A stretch of DNA of 64,000 bases from an uncultured Eubacteriales bacterium (GCA_900539455.1 UQCD01000006.1:32663-96662); one strand, 5' to 3'; shown: positions 28,878-38,829, numbered from the stretch's first letter. Translations and numbers: made by a program. The notes: generated from the sequence alone by a model not told the origin.

Positions 28878-31524
28878 ACGATATATAATGGCAATTTTGT
28901 TTGCTGTTATGCCAGTTGTAATTTTAAATAAAGCCATCTATATAAAATTAGATTGGGTATCAATAATTATTACCGTATTTGTAACGGTTATATTTATTTC
29001 TTTATTTAATACTAAGAATAAGCATATAAAAAGTGCCTCTATAGCTGTTGCTATATTACTTTTGCTTTTAACAAATAAGCCTTCATTAATATATGAGGGA
29101 ATAAAAGCAATATCAAAAAGATACACCTCACTTATAGAGCTTTATAATAGCAAACAGGCTGTAGAGCTTATGACAGAAAATATAAAAAGTGTAAATACAG
29201 TTGTCAGGTTATATTTTGAAATTATGATTCCGAGCTTATTTGTGGTGTACAAAAATAAGCTGTGGAAAATGGTATATTTAGATGTAACAATACCGTTTAT
29301 TGTATTGATACTGGCTGTTGGTCTGACACCTTCTACTTTGGATGTGTATATATTTTCCTTTATGTATACAAATCTGGCTATTGAAAAAAACTATAAAAAG
29401 CGAGAGCTGGATTTAAATACAAATAGATCCTGCAACATAAAAAATGCTTATGTTAATGTGATTATGCTTATAGTGTTTCTGATAATTACAGTAATAAATG
29501 CAGTTAATCCTTATAAAAGAGATGAAAAAATGGACGAATATAAGGAAACTCTTAATGGATATTTGTCAGGAGAAAGGTCTTTTATTGAGGATATAAAGGA
29601 AACCTTTAATTTTAATAATGGCAATATTGGATCTGGTGGTATGAATAATGGTAAGCTAGGTACAGTAGATCAGTTAAAATTTACAGGTGAAGAAAAGCTA
29701 AGGCTTTCATTATCCAGAAGTGATTTCTTTTATGGTGATAAAATATATATTAAGTCCTATGTAGGAAGTATATATACTGGCAACTCGTGGGAAAATGCAG
29801 ATAGTGATATTAATAATGCAGTAATTGAAATACAAAATCGTGAAGGTATAAGTATGTCAGAGGTGGATGAGATTTCAAATACCTTTCTTAAATATAGTGA
29901 TAATTATAGAATAAGCTATGGCTATAATGGGGAAACAGAAAGAATGGAGATAACAAATCTGGATAAGAGAAATAATAATGTGTTTTGGCCTTATTATTGT
30001 CAGACAGGTCTGGAATCCAAAAGCGATGGACAAAGAAAAAATACAGACAATGCCAAAAGCTGGATATATGAAAGATATGTACCACTTGAAATTCCATCTA
30101 CACTTGAATGGATGGAGTTTGTAGATTCGTGGGGAAAGTATCCGGCAGGTGCATACAGCATTTATGATAGTGGTGATGAAAGTGGGATAAGCCAGTTAAC
30201 AAAGGCTGAGGATGTTCTTGACAGATATTATGCTAATGTAGCTGCTAAATACTATTTGGAAATACCAGAAAGCTTTAAGCAGACGGGAGATAGAATATTT
30301 GATCATAATATTTCTGATTATTTGGATTTGAAAAAATATTTTGCAGAATATTTACAAGGCAGCCAGAATTATATAGATTACGATGGCTTTACAGAAAAAT
30401 ATGACACAGCTAATAGTTATGAAGAACGATATGATGAGATTTTTAACAATTTAAATAAAAAAATCAAGGATTTTCCAACGGAAAAGTATGGTTATGAAAT
30501 ACCAATCGAATATGTTAAGGAATATCTGAATAAAACCTGTGAATATTCCTTGGAGCCAGGAAAATTAAAAAATGGTGAGGATTTTGTTAATAAGTTTTTA
30601 AATGAAACTAAGAAGGGCTACTGTACTCATTTTGCCTCAGCTGCAGTATTAATGTTTAGGTATATGGGTATTCCTGCAAGATATGTAGAAGGGTATGTAT
30701 GCGATAATTTAGAAATAAGTACAGATAAGATTTTAAAGGATGACTCAGCTCATGCCTGGGTGGAAATATTTGTAAAGGGAATGGGCTGGATGGCTGTTGA
30801 TGTTACACCTTCAAACTATCGTAAAATCATAAGAGAAGGTATAAACAACAATTATGCTACAAAAAATAACAATAATGATACAAATGACCAGCAAAAAACT
30901 ACAGCAGAAACTGAAATTAAGCAGACTACCTCATCCGAAGAAACTACTAAATCAGATTCTGAAAACGAAACTACCAGTAAGACATCAGGTGAAACTGCTA
31001 CTATAAAAAATACCGGTGGCACAGGGACAGACAGTGGTAATGGCAGCAGCACTAATATATCTGGTAAGTTAAATAAAAGTATATATATAATGCTTTGTGT
31101 TGTATTACTTATAGTTACCCTGTTAACGGCTTTTGGAATGATATATGCAAATGGAGCAGAACAGCAAAAGAAATATTTAGCTGTGTTAAAAGGCAGTGAC
31201 AAAGAAAAAATATACAATATCTGTCTGGAACAATTAAGAACATGGCTGGAGATAAAAAAAGTAGATTTGAACTTATTTGAAAGCAGAGAAATGATTATTG
31301 AAAAAATAATGAAGGCAGATGCTGGTGTTGGCAAAGAAGATGCTGCACAACTGGCAGATATTATAGTTAAGGGGCAATATAGCCAAAAGCCATTGGGAGA
31401 TGAGGAAATAACCCGGCTGGTTAAAACTGTTGGGGAAATTACAAAACATATATATACAGAAAGCAGTTTTGCCAGAAAACTCAATTTGTACTATATCAAA
31501 TGCTTGTATTTATCCAAAAAATAG
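28861..31524 (+). CDS. TgpA-like membrane transglutaminase
   Basis: An 887-residue membrane protein. About six N-terminal spans (1-205) precede an extracellular region with a transglutaminase core, in which Cys588 (KKGYCTHFASAAV), His631 (SAHAWVEIF) and Asp647 (AVDVTP) form the triad. A Thr/Glu/Ser-rich linker follows (about 665-735), then a membrane span near 745-765 and a cytosolic tail similar to DUF4129. This architecture matches TgpA of Pseudomonas and its Firmicute relatives; the substrate is probably a wall or surface protein. Operon partner of MoxR and DUF58. Confidence 0.9.
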   Translation: MKLDFKRYIMAILFAVMPVVILNKAIYIKLDWVSIIITVFVTVIFISLFNTKNKHIKSASIAVAILLLLLTNKPSLIYEGIKAISKRYTSLIELYNSKQAVELMTENIKSVNTVVRLYFEIMIPSLFVVYKNKLWKMVYLDVTIPFIVLILAVGLTPSTLDVYIFSFMYTNLAIEKNYKKRELDLNTNRSCNIKNAYVNVIMLIVFLIITVINAVNPYKRDEKMDEYKETLNGYLSGERSFIEDIKETFNFNNGNIGSGGMNNGKLGTVDQLKFTGEEKLRLSLSRSDFFYGDKIYIKSYVGSIYTGNSWENADSDINNAVIEIQNREGISMSEVDEISNTFLKYSDNYRISYGYNGETERMEITNLDKRNNNVFWPYYCQTGLESKSDGQRKNTDNAKSWIYERYVPLEIPSTLEWMEFVDSWGKYPAGAYSIYDSGDESGISQLTKAEDVLDRYYANVAAKYYLEIPESFKQTGDRIFDHNISDYLDLKKYFAEYLQGSQNYIDYDGFTEKYDTANSYEERYDEIFNNLNKKIKDFPTEKYGYEIPIEYVKEYLNKTCEYSLEPGKLKNGEDFVNKFLNETKKGYCTHFASAAVLMFRYMGIPARYVEGYVCDNLEISTDKILKDDSAHAWVEIFVKGMGWMAVDVTPSNYRKIIREGINNNYATKNNNNDTNDQQKTTAETEIKQTTSSEETTKSDSENETTSKTSGETATIKNTGGTGTDSGNGSSTNISGKLNKSIYIMLCVVLLIVTLLTAFGMIYANGAEQQKKYLAVLKGSDKEKIYNICLEQLRTWLEIKKVDLNLFESREMIIEKIMKADAGVGKEDAAQLADIIVKGQYSQKPLGDEEITRLVKTVGEITKHIYTESSFARKLNLYYIKCLYLSKK

Positions 31525-31532
31525 GCTATAAT
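31504..31532 (+). promoter_or_regulatory. Promoter of the aldolase gene
   Basis: TTGTAT followed after 17 bases by TATAAT (near 31527-31532). The -35 box lies inside the last codons of the transglutaminase gene. The ribosome site CGGAGG is near 31575. Confidence 0.55.
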
Positions 31533-31590
31533 CAAAATGATGACTTAAGATACAAGTCAAGAATTATGATATACGGAGGTATAGAAGAAC

Positions 31591-32457
31591 ATGTTAGTAT
31601 CAGCAAAAGATATGTTACAGAAGGCTAAAGCAGGTAAATATGCAGTAGGTCAGTTCAATATTAATAACCTTGAATGGACAAAGGCTATTTTATTAACAGC
31701 ACAGGAATTAAATTCACCAGTTATCCTTGGTGTTTCAGAGGGTGCTGGAAAATATATGACAGGTTATAAGACAGTTGTAGGTATGGTTAATGGAATGATG
31801 GAGGAGCTTAACATTACAGTTCCTGTTGCATTACACTTAGACCACGGCAGCTACGAAGGATGCTTAAAGTGTATCGAAGCAGGATTTTCTTCAATTATGT
31901 TTGATGGTTCACATTACCCAATCGAAGAAAATGTAGCTAAGACAACAGAATTAGTTAAAATCGTAAACGAAAAAGGAATGTCACTTGAAGCAGAAGTTGG
32001 TTCAATCGGTGGCGAAGAAGATGGTGTTATCGGTAGAGGCGAATGTGCAGACCCTAAGGAATGTAAAGCAATCGCTGATTTAGGCGTTACAATGCTTGCT
32101 GCTGGTATCGGCAATATTCATGGTAAGTATCCAGAAAACTGGGAAGGCTTAAGCTTTGAAACTCTTGATGCTGTTCAGCAGTTAACAGGAGATATGCCAT
32201 TAGTTCTTCACGGTGGTACAGGTATTCCTGCTGATATGATTAAGAAAGCAATCTCTCTTGGCGTTGCTAAGATTAATGTAAATACAGAATGTCAGCTTGC
32301 ATTTGCAGCAGCTACAAGAAAGTATATTGAAGAAGGTAAGGACCAGCAGGGTAAGGGCTTTGATCCTAGAAAGCTTTTAGCTCCTGGATTTGAAGCTATT
32401 AAGGCTACTGTAAAAGAAAAAATGGAATTATTTGGTTCAATCGGTAAAGCTGAATAA
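31591..32457 (+). CDS. fba: Class II fructose-1,6-bisphosphate aldolase
   Basis: A 288-residue zinc-dependent aldolase of glycolysis and gluconeogenesis. QFNINNLEWTKA, the zinc-binding LHLDHGSYEGC, MFDGSHYP, EAEVGSIGGEEDG, GIGNIHGKYP and LVLHGGTGIP are the expected class II motifs. The codon usage is that of a highly expressed gene and it has its own promoter and terminator. Confidence 0.96.
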   Translation: MLVSAKDMLQKAKAGKYAVGQFNINNLEWTKAILLTAQELNSPVILGVSEGAGKYMTGYKTVVGMVNGMMEELNITVPVALHLDHGSYEGCLKCIEAGFSSIMFDGSHYPIEENVAKTTELVKIVNEKGMSLEAEVGSIGGEEDGVIGRGECADPKECKAIADLGVTMLAAGIGNIHGKYPENWEGLSFETLDAVQQLTGDMPLVLHGGTGIPADMIKKAISLGVAKINVNTECQLAFAAATRKYIEEGKDQQGKGFDPRKLLAPGFEAIKATVKEKMELFGSIGKAE

Positions 32458-32470
32458 TTAAAATTATTTT

Positions 32471-32524
32471 TGGCCGCTACCTTAGTGTGTTATGCTAATA
32501 TTAAGGAGCGGCCATTTCTTTTAA
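32471..32524 (+). terminator. Terminator after the aldolase gene
   Basis: TGGCCGCT (32471-32478) pairs with AGCGGCCA (32507-32514) and CCTTA with TAAGG inside, then TTTCTTTT. It separates fba from the sortase gene. Confidence 0.9.
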
Positions 32525-32553
32525 ACGGATGTAGAGTAAAGGATGATGAATTT

Positions 32554-33768
32554 ATGAGCAAAAGTAAGAAAAGAAAATCAACAAATAGAAAAAATACATA
32601 CAAAAAAAATATTCAGACAAAAATTAAAACAGATATTACAGATAGCAGTAAATCAAAGGATATAGTTGAAACTGAAATAGAAAACAATACTGCACAAGGT
32701 GTTTTGGCAGAATCAGATATAGATGAAATAATAAATGACCAGACAGATGATGAGATAAATGCTGAAATTGAAAAGGCTGAAGAACAGCAGAATACAACTG
32801 TAGATGAGGCAATAGAAAAAGAAATCTCAAAGGTCAAAAAATCTACAAATACAAGTGAGACATCTAATACAGACGAAATAGAAATCGAATTTATTGATTT
32901 AGAAAAGAAAAAGTCAAAGAAGAGAAAAATTACATCAATGGATATAGTCCGGTATGCAGTAATGCTTATAGCACTTTGCACCTTTTCTTATGCTTCCTAT
33001 GAGCTTACATTAATACATATTAATGCACAGGAGACTACTGAGGCCAGCAAAAAAGAGGCAGATATTTTAAAGGTAGATATTGATGATTCTATAGATTATT
33101 ACAATGCCAATGGTGAAAAGATTGTGCTTAACAATTCTGGAGATGGCAAAGCCTTTGTATGGGATTTTGAAAAAATAAAAGCATACAACCACAATGCAAA
33201 GGGCTATATCAGACAAGGCAAAGGCACTTATATTGACAATCCGGTAGTACAGCATCCTTCCAATAATGAATATTACTTAGAGCATTATTCTAATGATTAT
33301 CCAAACGGAATAGGAAGTATCTTTATTGATTATAGAATTAAAGATGGACTTAATGCAAAGAATTGTATACTTTATGGACATAATGTAAAGGCTTGGGCAA
33401 ATCACATTATGTTTGGCAGCTTAAACTTTTATTATGATGACCCACAGTATGGAAAAGACAATCCAACAATGGATATATATGTAGACGAACATCATTATGT
33501 ATATTATGTATATGCTATATTTAAGGCTGAAGCAAAAGGAGATCCGGTATACACCTGGGAATTTGAAAATTCAGAGGCATTTATGAAATATGTTAATGAA
33601 AATAAAGCAAGGACAAAATATGAATTTCCAGACGCACCAGCTATTACGCCTGAATCAAAGATACTTACATTATCAACCTGTACAACTGACCACGATTATA
33701 GAATGATTGTCCAGCTGGTACGCGGTGAGGAGATATTTGATGTACCTGTAAAGGAAACAAATGAATAA
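32554..33768 (+). CDS. Class B sortase with long cytosolic N-terminal extension
   Basis: A 404-residue sortase. ATG 32554 (AAAGGA upstream) is chosen because the frame before it runs through the aldolase terminator. Residues 1-128 are very Lys/Glu/Asp-rich and probably cytosolic; a membrane span follows at about 131-152. The catalytic domain has His276 in LYGHNVK, Cys376 in LSTCT and an Arg in the following DYRMIVQLVR segment, the class B pattern. Class B sortases attach proteins to peptidoglycan or build pili; the VQTG protein at 19379 is a possible but unproven client. The acidic-basic N-terminal tail of about 130 residues is unusual. Confidence 0.88.
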   Translation: MSKSKKRKSTNRKNTYKKNIQTKIKTDITDSSKSKDIVETEIENNTAQGVLAESDIDEIINDQTDDEINAEIEKAEEQQNTTVDEAIEKEISKVKKSTNTSETSNTDEIEIEFIDLEKKKSKKRKITSMDIVRYAVMLIALCTFSYASYELTLIHINAQETTEASKKEADILKVDIDDSIDYYNANGEKIVLNNSGDGKAFVWDFEKIKAYNHNAKGYIRQGKGTYIDNPVVQHPSNNEYYLEHYSNDYPNGIGSIFIDYRIKDGLNAKNCILYGHNVKAWANHIMFGSLNFYYDDPQYGKDNPTMDIYVDEHHYVYYVYAIFKAEAKGDPVYTWEFENSEAFMKYVNENKARTKYEFPDAPAITPESKILTLSTCTTDHDYRMIVQLVRGEEIFDVPVKETNE

Positions 33769-33784
33769 AAAATAAAAAAAGTAC

Positions 33785-33813
33785 TTGATTTTTTTAAAAA
33801 TATGAGTTATTTT
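33785..33813 (+). promoter_or_regulatory. Candidate promoter for the glnN leader
   Basis: TTGATT at 33785 and TATTTT at 33808 with a 17-base spacer. Transcription would begin near 33820, at the first hairpin of the leader. A second TATAAT at 34001-34006, without a clear -35 box, could start a short alternative transcript beyond the terminator. Confidence 0.4.
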
Positions 33814-33818
33814 ATTTG

Positions 33819-33905
33819 TGTCAATAGAAATGACATACATATAAAAATAATAATTTTGATTTTAAGAACAAAGGCGTTCCACTTTAGGTGTGGACGCCTT
33901 TTTTT
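33819..33905 (+). promoter_or_regulatory. Dual-hairpin ANTAR-type leader with terminator before glnN
   Basis: The first hairpin is TGTCA-ATAGAAA-TGACA (33819-33835), whose loop has A first and G fourth but is seven bases long. The second is GAAC-AAAGGC-GTTC (33866-33879), with a hexaloop identical to that before amt. It overlaps a terminator formed by AAGGCGT-CCAC (33871-33882, one bulged T) and GTGGACGCCTT (33890-33900), followed by T. ANTAR antitermination regulators bind such paired hexaloop hairpins and are known for nitrogen genes. Confidence 0.65.
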
Positions 33906-34036
33906 ACAGCATTACAGTAGTTATTATAAAAAATGTGTCATTAAGTATATGAAGTTTTGGAATGTTCCATATTTAAACTAGCATTTTTTTGATTTATATG
34001 TATAATGTATTTAAGAGAATAGAAAGGAAGAAGACT

Positions 34037-36148
34037 ATGAGCGAAGTATTAAACGTAGAAGAGATTTTTGGTGAAAATGTATTTAATGTTGGTAAAATGA
34101 GAGAGCGTTTACCAAAGAAGGTATTTCAGGAAGTAATGAATGTAATGGAAAATGGTGGGGAAATGTCAATCGCTACTGCTGATGTAGTTGCTAAGGCAAT
34201 GAAGGATTGGGCAGTTGAAAGAGGCGCAACACATTATACACATTGGTTCCAGCCACTTACAGGCATTACAGCAGAAAAGCATGATTCCTTTGTTACAAAT
34301 CCAGATTCAGAAGGCAAAATGCTTATGGAATTTTCTGGTAAGGAATTAATTAAAGGTGAACCAGACGCATCTTCATTCCCATCAGGTGGTCTTAGAGCTA
34401 CATTTGAAGCTAGAGGATATACAGTTTGGGATTGCACATCACCAGCTTTCTTAAAGGAAGATGCTACAGGCGTTGTACTTTGCATTCCAACAGCATTCTG
34501 TTCATATACAGGTGAAGCACTTGATAAAAAGACTCCACTTCTTAGATCGATGGAGGCAGTCAGCGAACAGGCTTTAAGAATAGTTAGATTGTTTGGCAAT
34601 ACAGAGGCTACAAAGGTTACAGCATCAGTTGGACCAGAACAGGAATACTTCCTTGTTGACAGACAGAAATATTTACAGAGAAAAGACTTAATCTATGCTG
34701 GCCGTACATTATTCGGTGCACCTGCTCCAAAGGGACAGGAAATGGATGACCATTACTTTGGAACAATTAGAGAGCGTATCGGCGCATATATGAAGGACAT
34801 CAATATTGAATTATGGAAGCTCGGTGTATCAGCAAAGACACAGCATAATGAGGTTGCACCAGCACAGCACGAATTAGCACCTATATTTGCAACAGCTAAT
34901 GTTGCTGTAGATCACAATCAGTTGATTATGGAAGTTATGAAGAAGGTTGCAAGCCGTCATGGTCTTGCTTGTCTGCTTCACGAAAAGCCATTCGCAGGTG
35001 TAAATGGTTCTGGTAAGCATGACAACTGGTCGCTTACAACAGATAACGGCGTAAATCTTTTAGACCCAGGTAAGACACCAAATGAAAACATCCAGTTCTT
35101 ATTGGTACTTGCTTGTATTATGAAGGCAGTTGATACACACGCAGATTTACTTCGTCAGTCAGCATCAGATGTTGGTAATGACCATAGACTTGGAGCTAAC
35201 GAAGCACCTCCAGCAATTATCTCAATGTTCTTAGGCGAGCAGCTTACAGATGTTGTTATGCAGCTTGTTGAAACAAACGAAGCTAAGAGCTGTTTAAAGG
35301 GTGGAAAACTTGAAACTGGTGTATCTACATTACCAGATGTTACAAAGGATGCAACAGATAGAAATAGAACATCGCCATTTGCATTTACAGGCAACAAGTT
35401 TGAGTTCCGTATGGTTGGTTCTGCAGATTCAATCGCAAGTCCAAATACTACTCTTAATGCTATTGTTGCAGAAGCTTTCTGCGAAGCAGCAGATATATTA
35501 GAGAAGGCAGACGATTTCGATATGGCTGTACATGATTTAATTAAGGAATATATGACAGACCATCAGAGAATCGTATTCAACGGCGATGGATATTCAGATG
35601 CTTGGATTGCAGAGGCTGAAAGAAGAGGCTTACCAAATATTAAGTCAATGGTTGAAGCTGTAGAAACACTTACAACAGAAAAATCAATCAACTTATTCGG
35701 CAAGTTTGGTATCTTTACAAAGGCAGAGCTTGAATCAAGAGCAGAAGTATTATATGAAACCTATGCAAAGAGCATTAACATTGAAGCTCTTACAATGGTA
35801 GATATGGCTTCTAAACAGATTATTCCAGCAGTTGCTAAGTATGCAAAGACACTTGCTGATGCAGTTATTGCAGTTAAGGAAGCAGGCGCAGACGCATCAG
35901 TTCAGGCTGAATTACTTACAGAAACTTCTGCATTATTGAAGGCAGCAAAGGAAGCTTTAAAGAAGCTTGTAAATGTTCAAAAGGAAGCTGTTGCAATGGC
36001 AGAAGGAAAAGAACAGGCATTCTTCTACAAGGATGTTGTTAAGGCTACAATGGATGAACTTAGAGCTCCAGTTGATAAACTTGAAATGATAGTTGACAAA
36101 GAAGCTTGGCCAATGCCTTCATATGGTGATTTATTATTTGAGGTATAA
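34037..36148 (+). CDS. glnN: Glutamine synthetase type III
   Basis: A 703-residue GSIII enzyme, about the usual length for the class and much longer than GlnA. ATG 34037 follows AGAAAGGAAGAAG and gives the typical start [61 protein letters not shown] and [18 protein letters not shown] are conserved ATP-, metal- and glutamate-binding segments. It forms glutamine from glutamate, ammonia and ATP and so acts directly on ammonium imported by the Amt-PII protein. The upstream leader suggests nitrogen-controlled antitermination. Confidence 0.95.
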   Translation: MSEVLNVEEIFGENVFNVGKMRERLPKKVFQEVMNVMENGGEMSIATADVVAKAMKDWAVERGATHYTHWFQPLTGITAEKHDSFVTNPDSEGKMLMEFSGKELIKGEPDASSFPSGGLRATFEARGYTVWDCTSPAFLKEDATGVVLCIPTAFCSYTGEALDKKTPLLRSMEAVSEQALRIVRLFGNTEATKVTASVGPEQEYFLVDRQKYLQRKDLIYAGRTLFGAPAPKGQEMDDHYFGTIRERIGAYMKDINIELWKLGVSAKTQHNEVAPAQHELAPIFATANVAVDHNQLIMEVMKKVASRHGLACLLHEKPFAGVNGSGKHDNWSLTTDNGVNLLDPGKTPNENIQFLLVLACIMKAVDTHADLLRQSASDVGNDHRLGANEAPPAIISMFLGEQLTDVVMQLVETNEAKSCLKGGKLETGVSTLPDVTKDATDRNRTSPFAFTGNKFEFRMVGSADSIASPNTTLNAIVAEAFCEAADILEKADDFDMAVHDLIKEYMTDHQRIVFNGDGYSDAWIAEAERRGLPNIKSMVEAVETLTTEKSINLFGKFGIFTKAELESRAEVLYETYAKSINIEALTMVDMASKQIIPAVAKYAKTLADAVIAVKEAGADASVQAELLTETSALLKAAKEALKKLVNVQKEAVAMAEGKEQAFFYKDVVKATMDELRAPVDKLEMIVDKEAWPMPSYGDLLFEV

Positions 36149-36218
36149 TCTTTCATATAGTAAATATGCCATTATAAAGATATTGCAGAATAAAAAATAA
36201 TAATATATAATTCTCTTT

Positions 36219-36310
36219 AATAAAAGGGAGTAGCTTTCAGGCTAGCTGTTATACGATTTCGTCATCACGATTAAAAATCCGGAGCGTATATAATAAGCGA
36301 GACTTTTATT
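36219..36310 (+). promoter_or_regulatory. yybP-ykoY (manganese) riboswitch
   Basis: P1 is AATAAAAG (36219-36226) with CTTTTATT (36303-36310). Conserved elements follow in order: GGGAGTAGC after P1, a TATACG/CGTATA stem, TCCGGAG in the distal loop, and AGCGAGAC just before the P1 3' strand. These are the hallmarks of the yybP-ykoY Mn2+ riboswitch. The next gene downstream is a Na/Ca antiporter-family exporter, a usual partner. No strong terminator follows directly, so the mode of control is unclear. Confidence 0.85.
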
Positions 36311-36458
36311 GCAGATACATATATGGATGTTGATATTTATTAGTATTGAAAAGTATTAATACAATATTAATGTTCATATTTGTATGCAATAGGTTTCGCT
36401 TCTTTGTTATAGTGACGAGAAATATGACGAAGGGCTTTGCCGGCAGAAAATTATATTA

Positions 36459-36639
36459 CGCCATATGCTCGCAAGAGAGTGTATTATATTTATATGGGGC
36501 TTGTGCTTGCACAAAGTGACATATAAATATAATATGCAGAGCGTTTGCAGCAGCATAAGGCGAAAAATAAAAGGTTTGTTGGCAAACGCTGCGAGCATAT
36601 GGCGACCACCGAACAGCGAGAAGCGTTAGCTTCGAGCTG
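36459..36639 (+). ncRNA. Structured repeat RNA element, copy 1
   Basis: A three-way junction is closed by CGCCATATGCTCGCA (36459-36473) with TGCGAGCATATGGCG (36590-36604). Inside are an 18-bp hairpin (arms 36479-36496 and 36520-36537) whose 23-base loop contains TTGTG-CTTG-CACAA, and a GCGTTTGC/GCAAACGC stem (36541-36548, 36582-36589). A downstream hairpin 36614-36639 has GA/GA on both sides of its internal loop. Copy 2 is at 57076. It fills most of the 616-base gap between glnN and the antiporter gene, together with the riboswitch. Confidence 0.75.
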
Positions 36640-36764
36640 TGTGAAGGCAAGCAATAAAACATATAAAGGCAAGTCATAAACCTAAGCAAACATACCAACC
36701 CACAGTATAAATGTAAGCCTTTTTATAATTAATAAGCAAAAAATATGTATTTTGGAGGAAAAAA

Positions 36765-37754
36765 ATGGATATTGTAAAAAATGTACTATTACTCTTAGTA
36801 GGTTTTGTTCTATTAGTTAAAGGAGCAGATTTTTTTGTAGAAGGAAGTGCTTCTGTAGCCAGAAAACTGAAAATACCAAGCATAATAGTTGGACTTACTA
36901 TTGTAGCAATGGGTACCAGCTTACCAGAATTAGCTGTTAGTCTTAGTGCAGCTTTAGAGGGGGCTAATGAAATTGCTGTAAGTAATGTAGTAGGCTCTAA
37001 TATTTTTAATCTTATAGTTGTATTAGGCGTATGTGCAGTAATTTCACCTATTGCTGTTGATAAATCAGTTATGAAAAGGGAAATGCCATTTATGATTGGA
37101 ATAACAGCCTTGCTTGCTGTTATGATTGGTGATTATTTTATACCATGGACTAAAGTTTCAAAGGCAGGAGAAATCGTAGGTTCAATTTCAAGATTTGACG
37201 GAATGGTTTTATTAATATTATTTGTGATTTTTATGGCATTTACTGTAAAAACAGCTCTTAAATCAAGAAAAAATGCTACCGAATCCAATGAAGAAAATAA
37301 AAAAGAAATTAGTCTTTTACTTAGTATAGTGTACATTGCAGGCGGTATTTGTGCTATAAAATTCGGTGGGGATTTTGTAGTTGATAGTGCTTCCTTTATT
37401 GCAACCAAGCTGGGAATGAGCCAGACCTTAGTAGGGCTTACAATAGTAGCTGTAGGAACCTCGCTTCCGGAGCTTGTTACATCAATAGTGGCAGCAAAAA
37501 AAGGAGAAACCTCACTTGCTATTGGAAATGTGGTAGGCTCAAATATATTTAATATTTTGCTTATATTAGGCGTTTCTGCTACAATTTGTCCTATAAGTGT
37601 GACAATGGAGGCTTTAATAGATATAGTGGTTGCATTGGTGGTAAGTATTGTAGTATTTATATTTGGCAAGTCAAAGGAAAAAATTAATCGTGCTGAAGGT
37701 GCAATTATGGTCTTGATTTATGTAATATATATGGTATATGCTATAATAAGATAA
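36765..37754 (+). CDS. Calcium/sodium antiporter family protein
   Basis: A 329-residue CaCA-family exchanger made of two inverted halves, each with the alpha-repeat: GLTIVAMGTSLPELAVS...NVVGSNIFNLIVVLG in the first and GLTIVAVGTSLPELVTS...NVVGSNIFNILLILG in the second, joined by a short loop near residues 165-180. It resembles YrbG and should export Ca2+, or another divalent ion, for Na+ or H+. A yybP-ykoY riboswitch 455 bases upstream suggests that the relevant ion may be Mn2+. GGAGG is 8 bases before ATG 36765. Confidence 0.92.
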   Translation: MDIVKNVLLLLVGFVLLVKGADFFVEGSASVARKLKIPSIIVGLTIVAMGTSLPELAVSLSAALEGANEIAVSNVVGSNIFNLIVVLGVCAVISPIAVDKSVMKREMPFMIGITALLAVMIGDYFIPWTKVSKAGEIVGSISRFDGMVLLILFVIFMAFTVKTALKSRKNATESNEENKKEISLLLSIVYIAGGICAIKFGGDFVVDSASFIATKLGMSQTLVGLTIVAVGTSLPELVTSIVAAKKGETSLAIGNVVGSNIFNILLILGVSATICPISVTMEALIDIVVALVVSIVVFIFGKSKEKINRAEGAIMVLIYVIYMVYAIIR

Positions 37755-37782
37755 TAAATAAAAACAAATACGGAGGAAGAAA

Positions 37783-38829
37783 ATGGTTGGCACATATAAA
37801 TGCCCTGGCTGTGGAGCTCCTATAGAGTTTAACAGTAAGGAAGGAAAGTTAGTATGCAGTTACTGTGGTACTCAGGTGGATGTAAGTCAAATGGACGCAG
37901 AAACACAAAAGTATGACTGCGTGGTTGAGGATTTAGAAAAGGAAGATGCACAGTATGGAGATTTTGCTGCATATAAGTGTGAAAATTGTGGCGCAGAGAT
38001 TTTAACAGATGAAAATACTTCTGCTACTACCTGCAGCTATTGTGGAAGTCCTGCAATTATAAAAGGCAGACTTACAGGCCAGTTAATGCCGAAGTCAATT
38101 ATACCCTTTAAGTATAACAAGGAGCAGGCAAAGGATACTTTTAAAAAGTGGACCAGAAAGGGACCCCTTACTCCGGGCTGCTTTAAGAAGGAGGCAACTA
38201 TAGATAGTATAAAGGGTATATATGTACCTTTCTGGTTATATGATTATGCAGCCCATGTTGATATGAATGCAAGAGCTACAACAGTATCTACCAGACGCTC
38301 TGGAAATACAGAATATACAACTACATCCTACTATGCAGTTGACAGAGCTATGGATTGCAGGTTTGAAAAGATACCAGCAGATGCTTCAGAAAAAATGCCG
38401 GATAGTATAATGGATAGACTTGAGCCATTTAATTATACAGAGTTGGCACCTTTCAAGATGCCATATTTATCAGGCTATAGCTCTGAAAAATTTAATTATA
38501 CAAAGGAAGAAATGAATTATAGAGCAGAGTCCAGAGCAAGGTCATATGCCTTTACAGAATGCAGAAATTCCATAACAGGCTATAATAGTGTACAGGTACA
38601 GCATTCCAACACCAGATTACAAAGACTTGACACTACATATGCACTGCTTCCGGTGTGGATGCTTAATTATGTATATAATGGAAAACAGTATATGTTTGCT
38701 CTTAACGGACAGACAGGAAAATTAGTAGGCACCCTACCTATATCAAAAGGAAAAGCGGCTGCGTGGTTCGGAGGTATCTTCGCATCTGTTTCAGCAATAT
38801 TATTCTTATTAGGAGGGCTTTTAGGATGA
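37783..38829 (+). CDS. Double zinc-ribbon protein with C-terminal membrane segment
   Basis: A 348-residue protein of unknown function. Two zinc ribbons are visible: CPGCG...CSYCG (residues about 6-29) and CENCG...CSYCG (66-88). A large middle domain with IKGIYVPFWLYDYAAHVDM and LPVWMLNYVYNGKQYMFALNGQTGKL follows, then one membrane span at the end (AAAWFGGIFASVSAILFLL). Such proteins are widespread in Firmicutes next to TPM-domain proteins, as here. It ends with a 4-base ATGA overlap with the next gene. Confidence 0.8.
   Translation: MVGTYKCPGCGAPIEFNSKEGKLVCSYCGTQVDVSQMDAETQKYDCVVEDLEKEDAQYGDFAAYKCENCGAEILTDENTSATTCSYCGSPAIIKGRLTGQLMPKSIIPFKYNKEQAKDTFKKWTRKGPLTPGCFKKEATIDSIKGIYVPFWLYDYAAHVDMNARATTVSTRRSGNTEYTTTSYYAVDRAMDCRFEKIPADASEKMPDSIMDRLEPFNYTELAPFKMPYLSGYSSEKFNYTKEEMNYRAESRARSYAFTECRNSITGYNSVQVQHSNTRLQRLDTTYALLPVWMLNYVYNGKQYMFALNGQTGKLVGTLPISKGKAAAWFGGIFASVSAILFLLGGLLG

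Noticed and set aside
30852..31484. 210-codon minus-strand open frame opposite the transglutaminase gene
   Set aside because: It is the mirror of a Thr/Ser/Glu-rich coding region, rich in Leu, Ser and Val, with no ribosome site or known domain.
32470..32553. Longer sortase start from TTG at 32470
   Set aside because: The extra codons run through the aldolase terminator and there is no ribosome site; ATG 32554 has AAAGGA upstream.
36407..36698. Several short minus-strand reading frames of 60-80 codons over the repeat RNA copy 1
   Set aside because: They lie over self-complementary stems, have no ribosome site and no protein-like composition; the RNA structure explains the sequence better.
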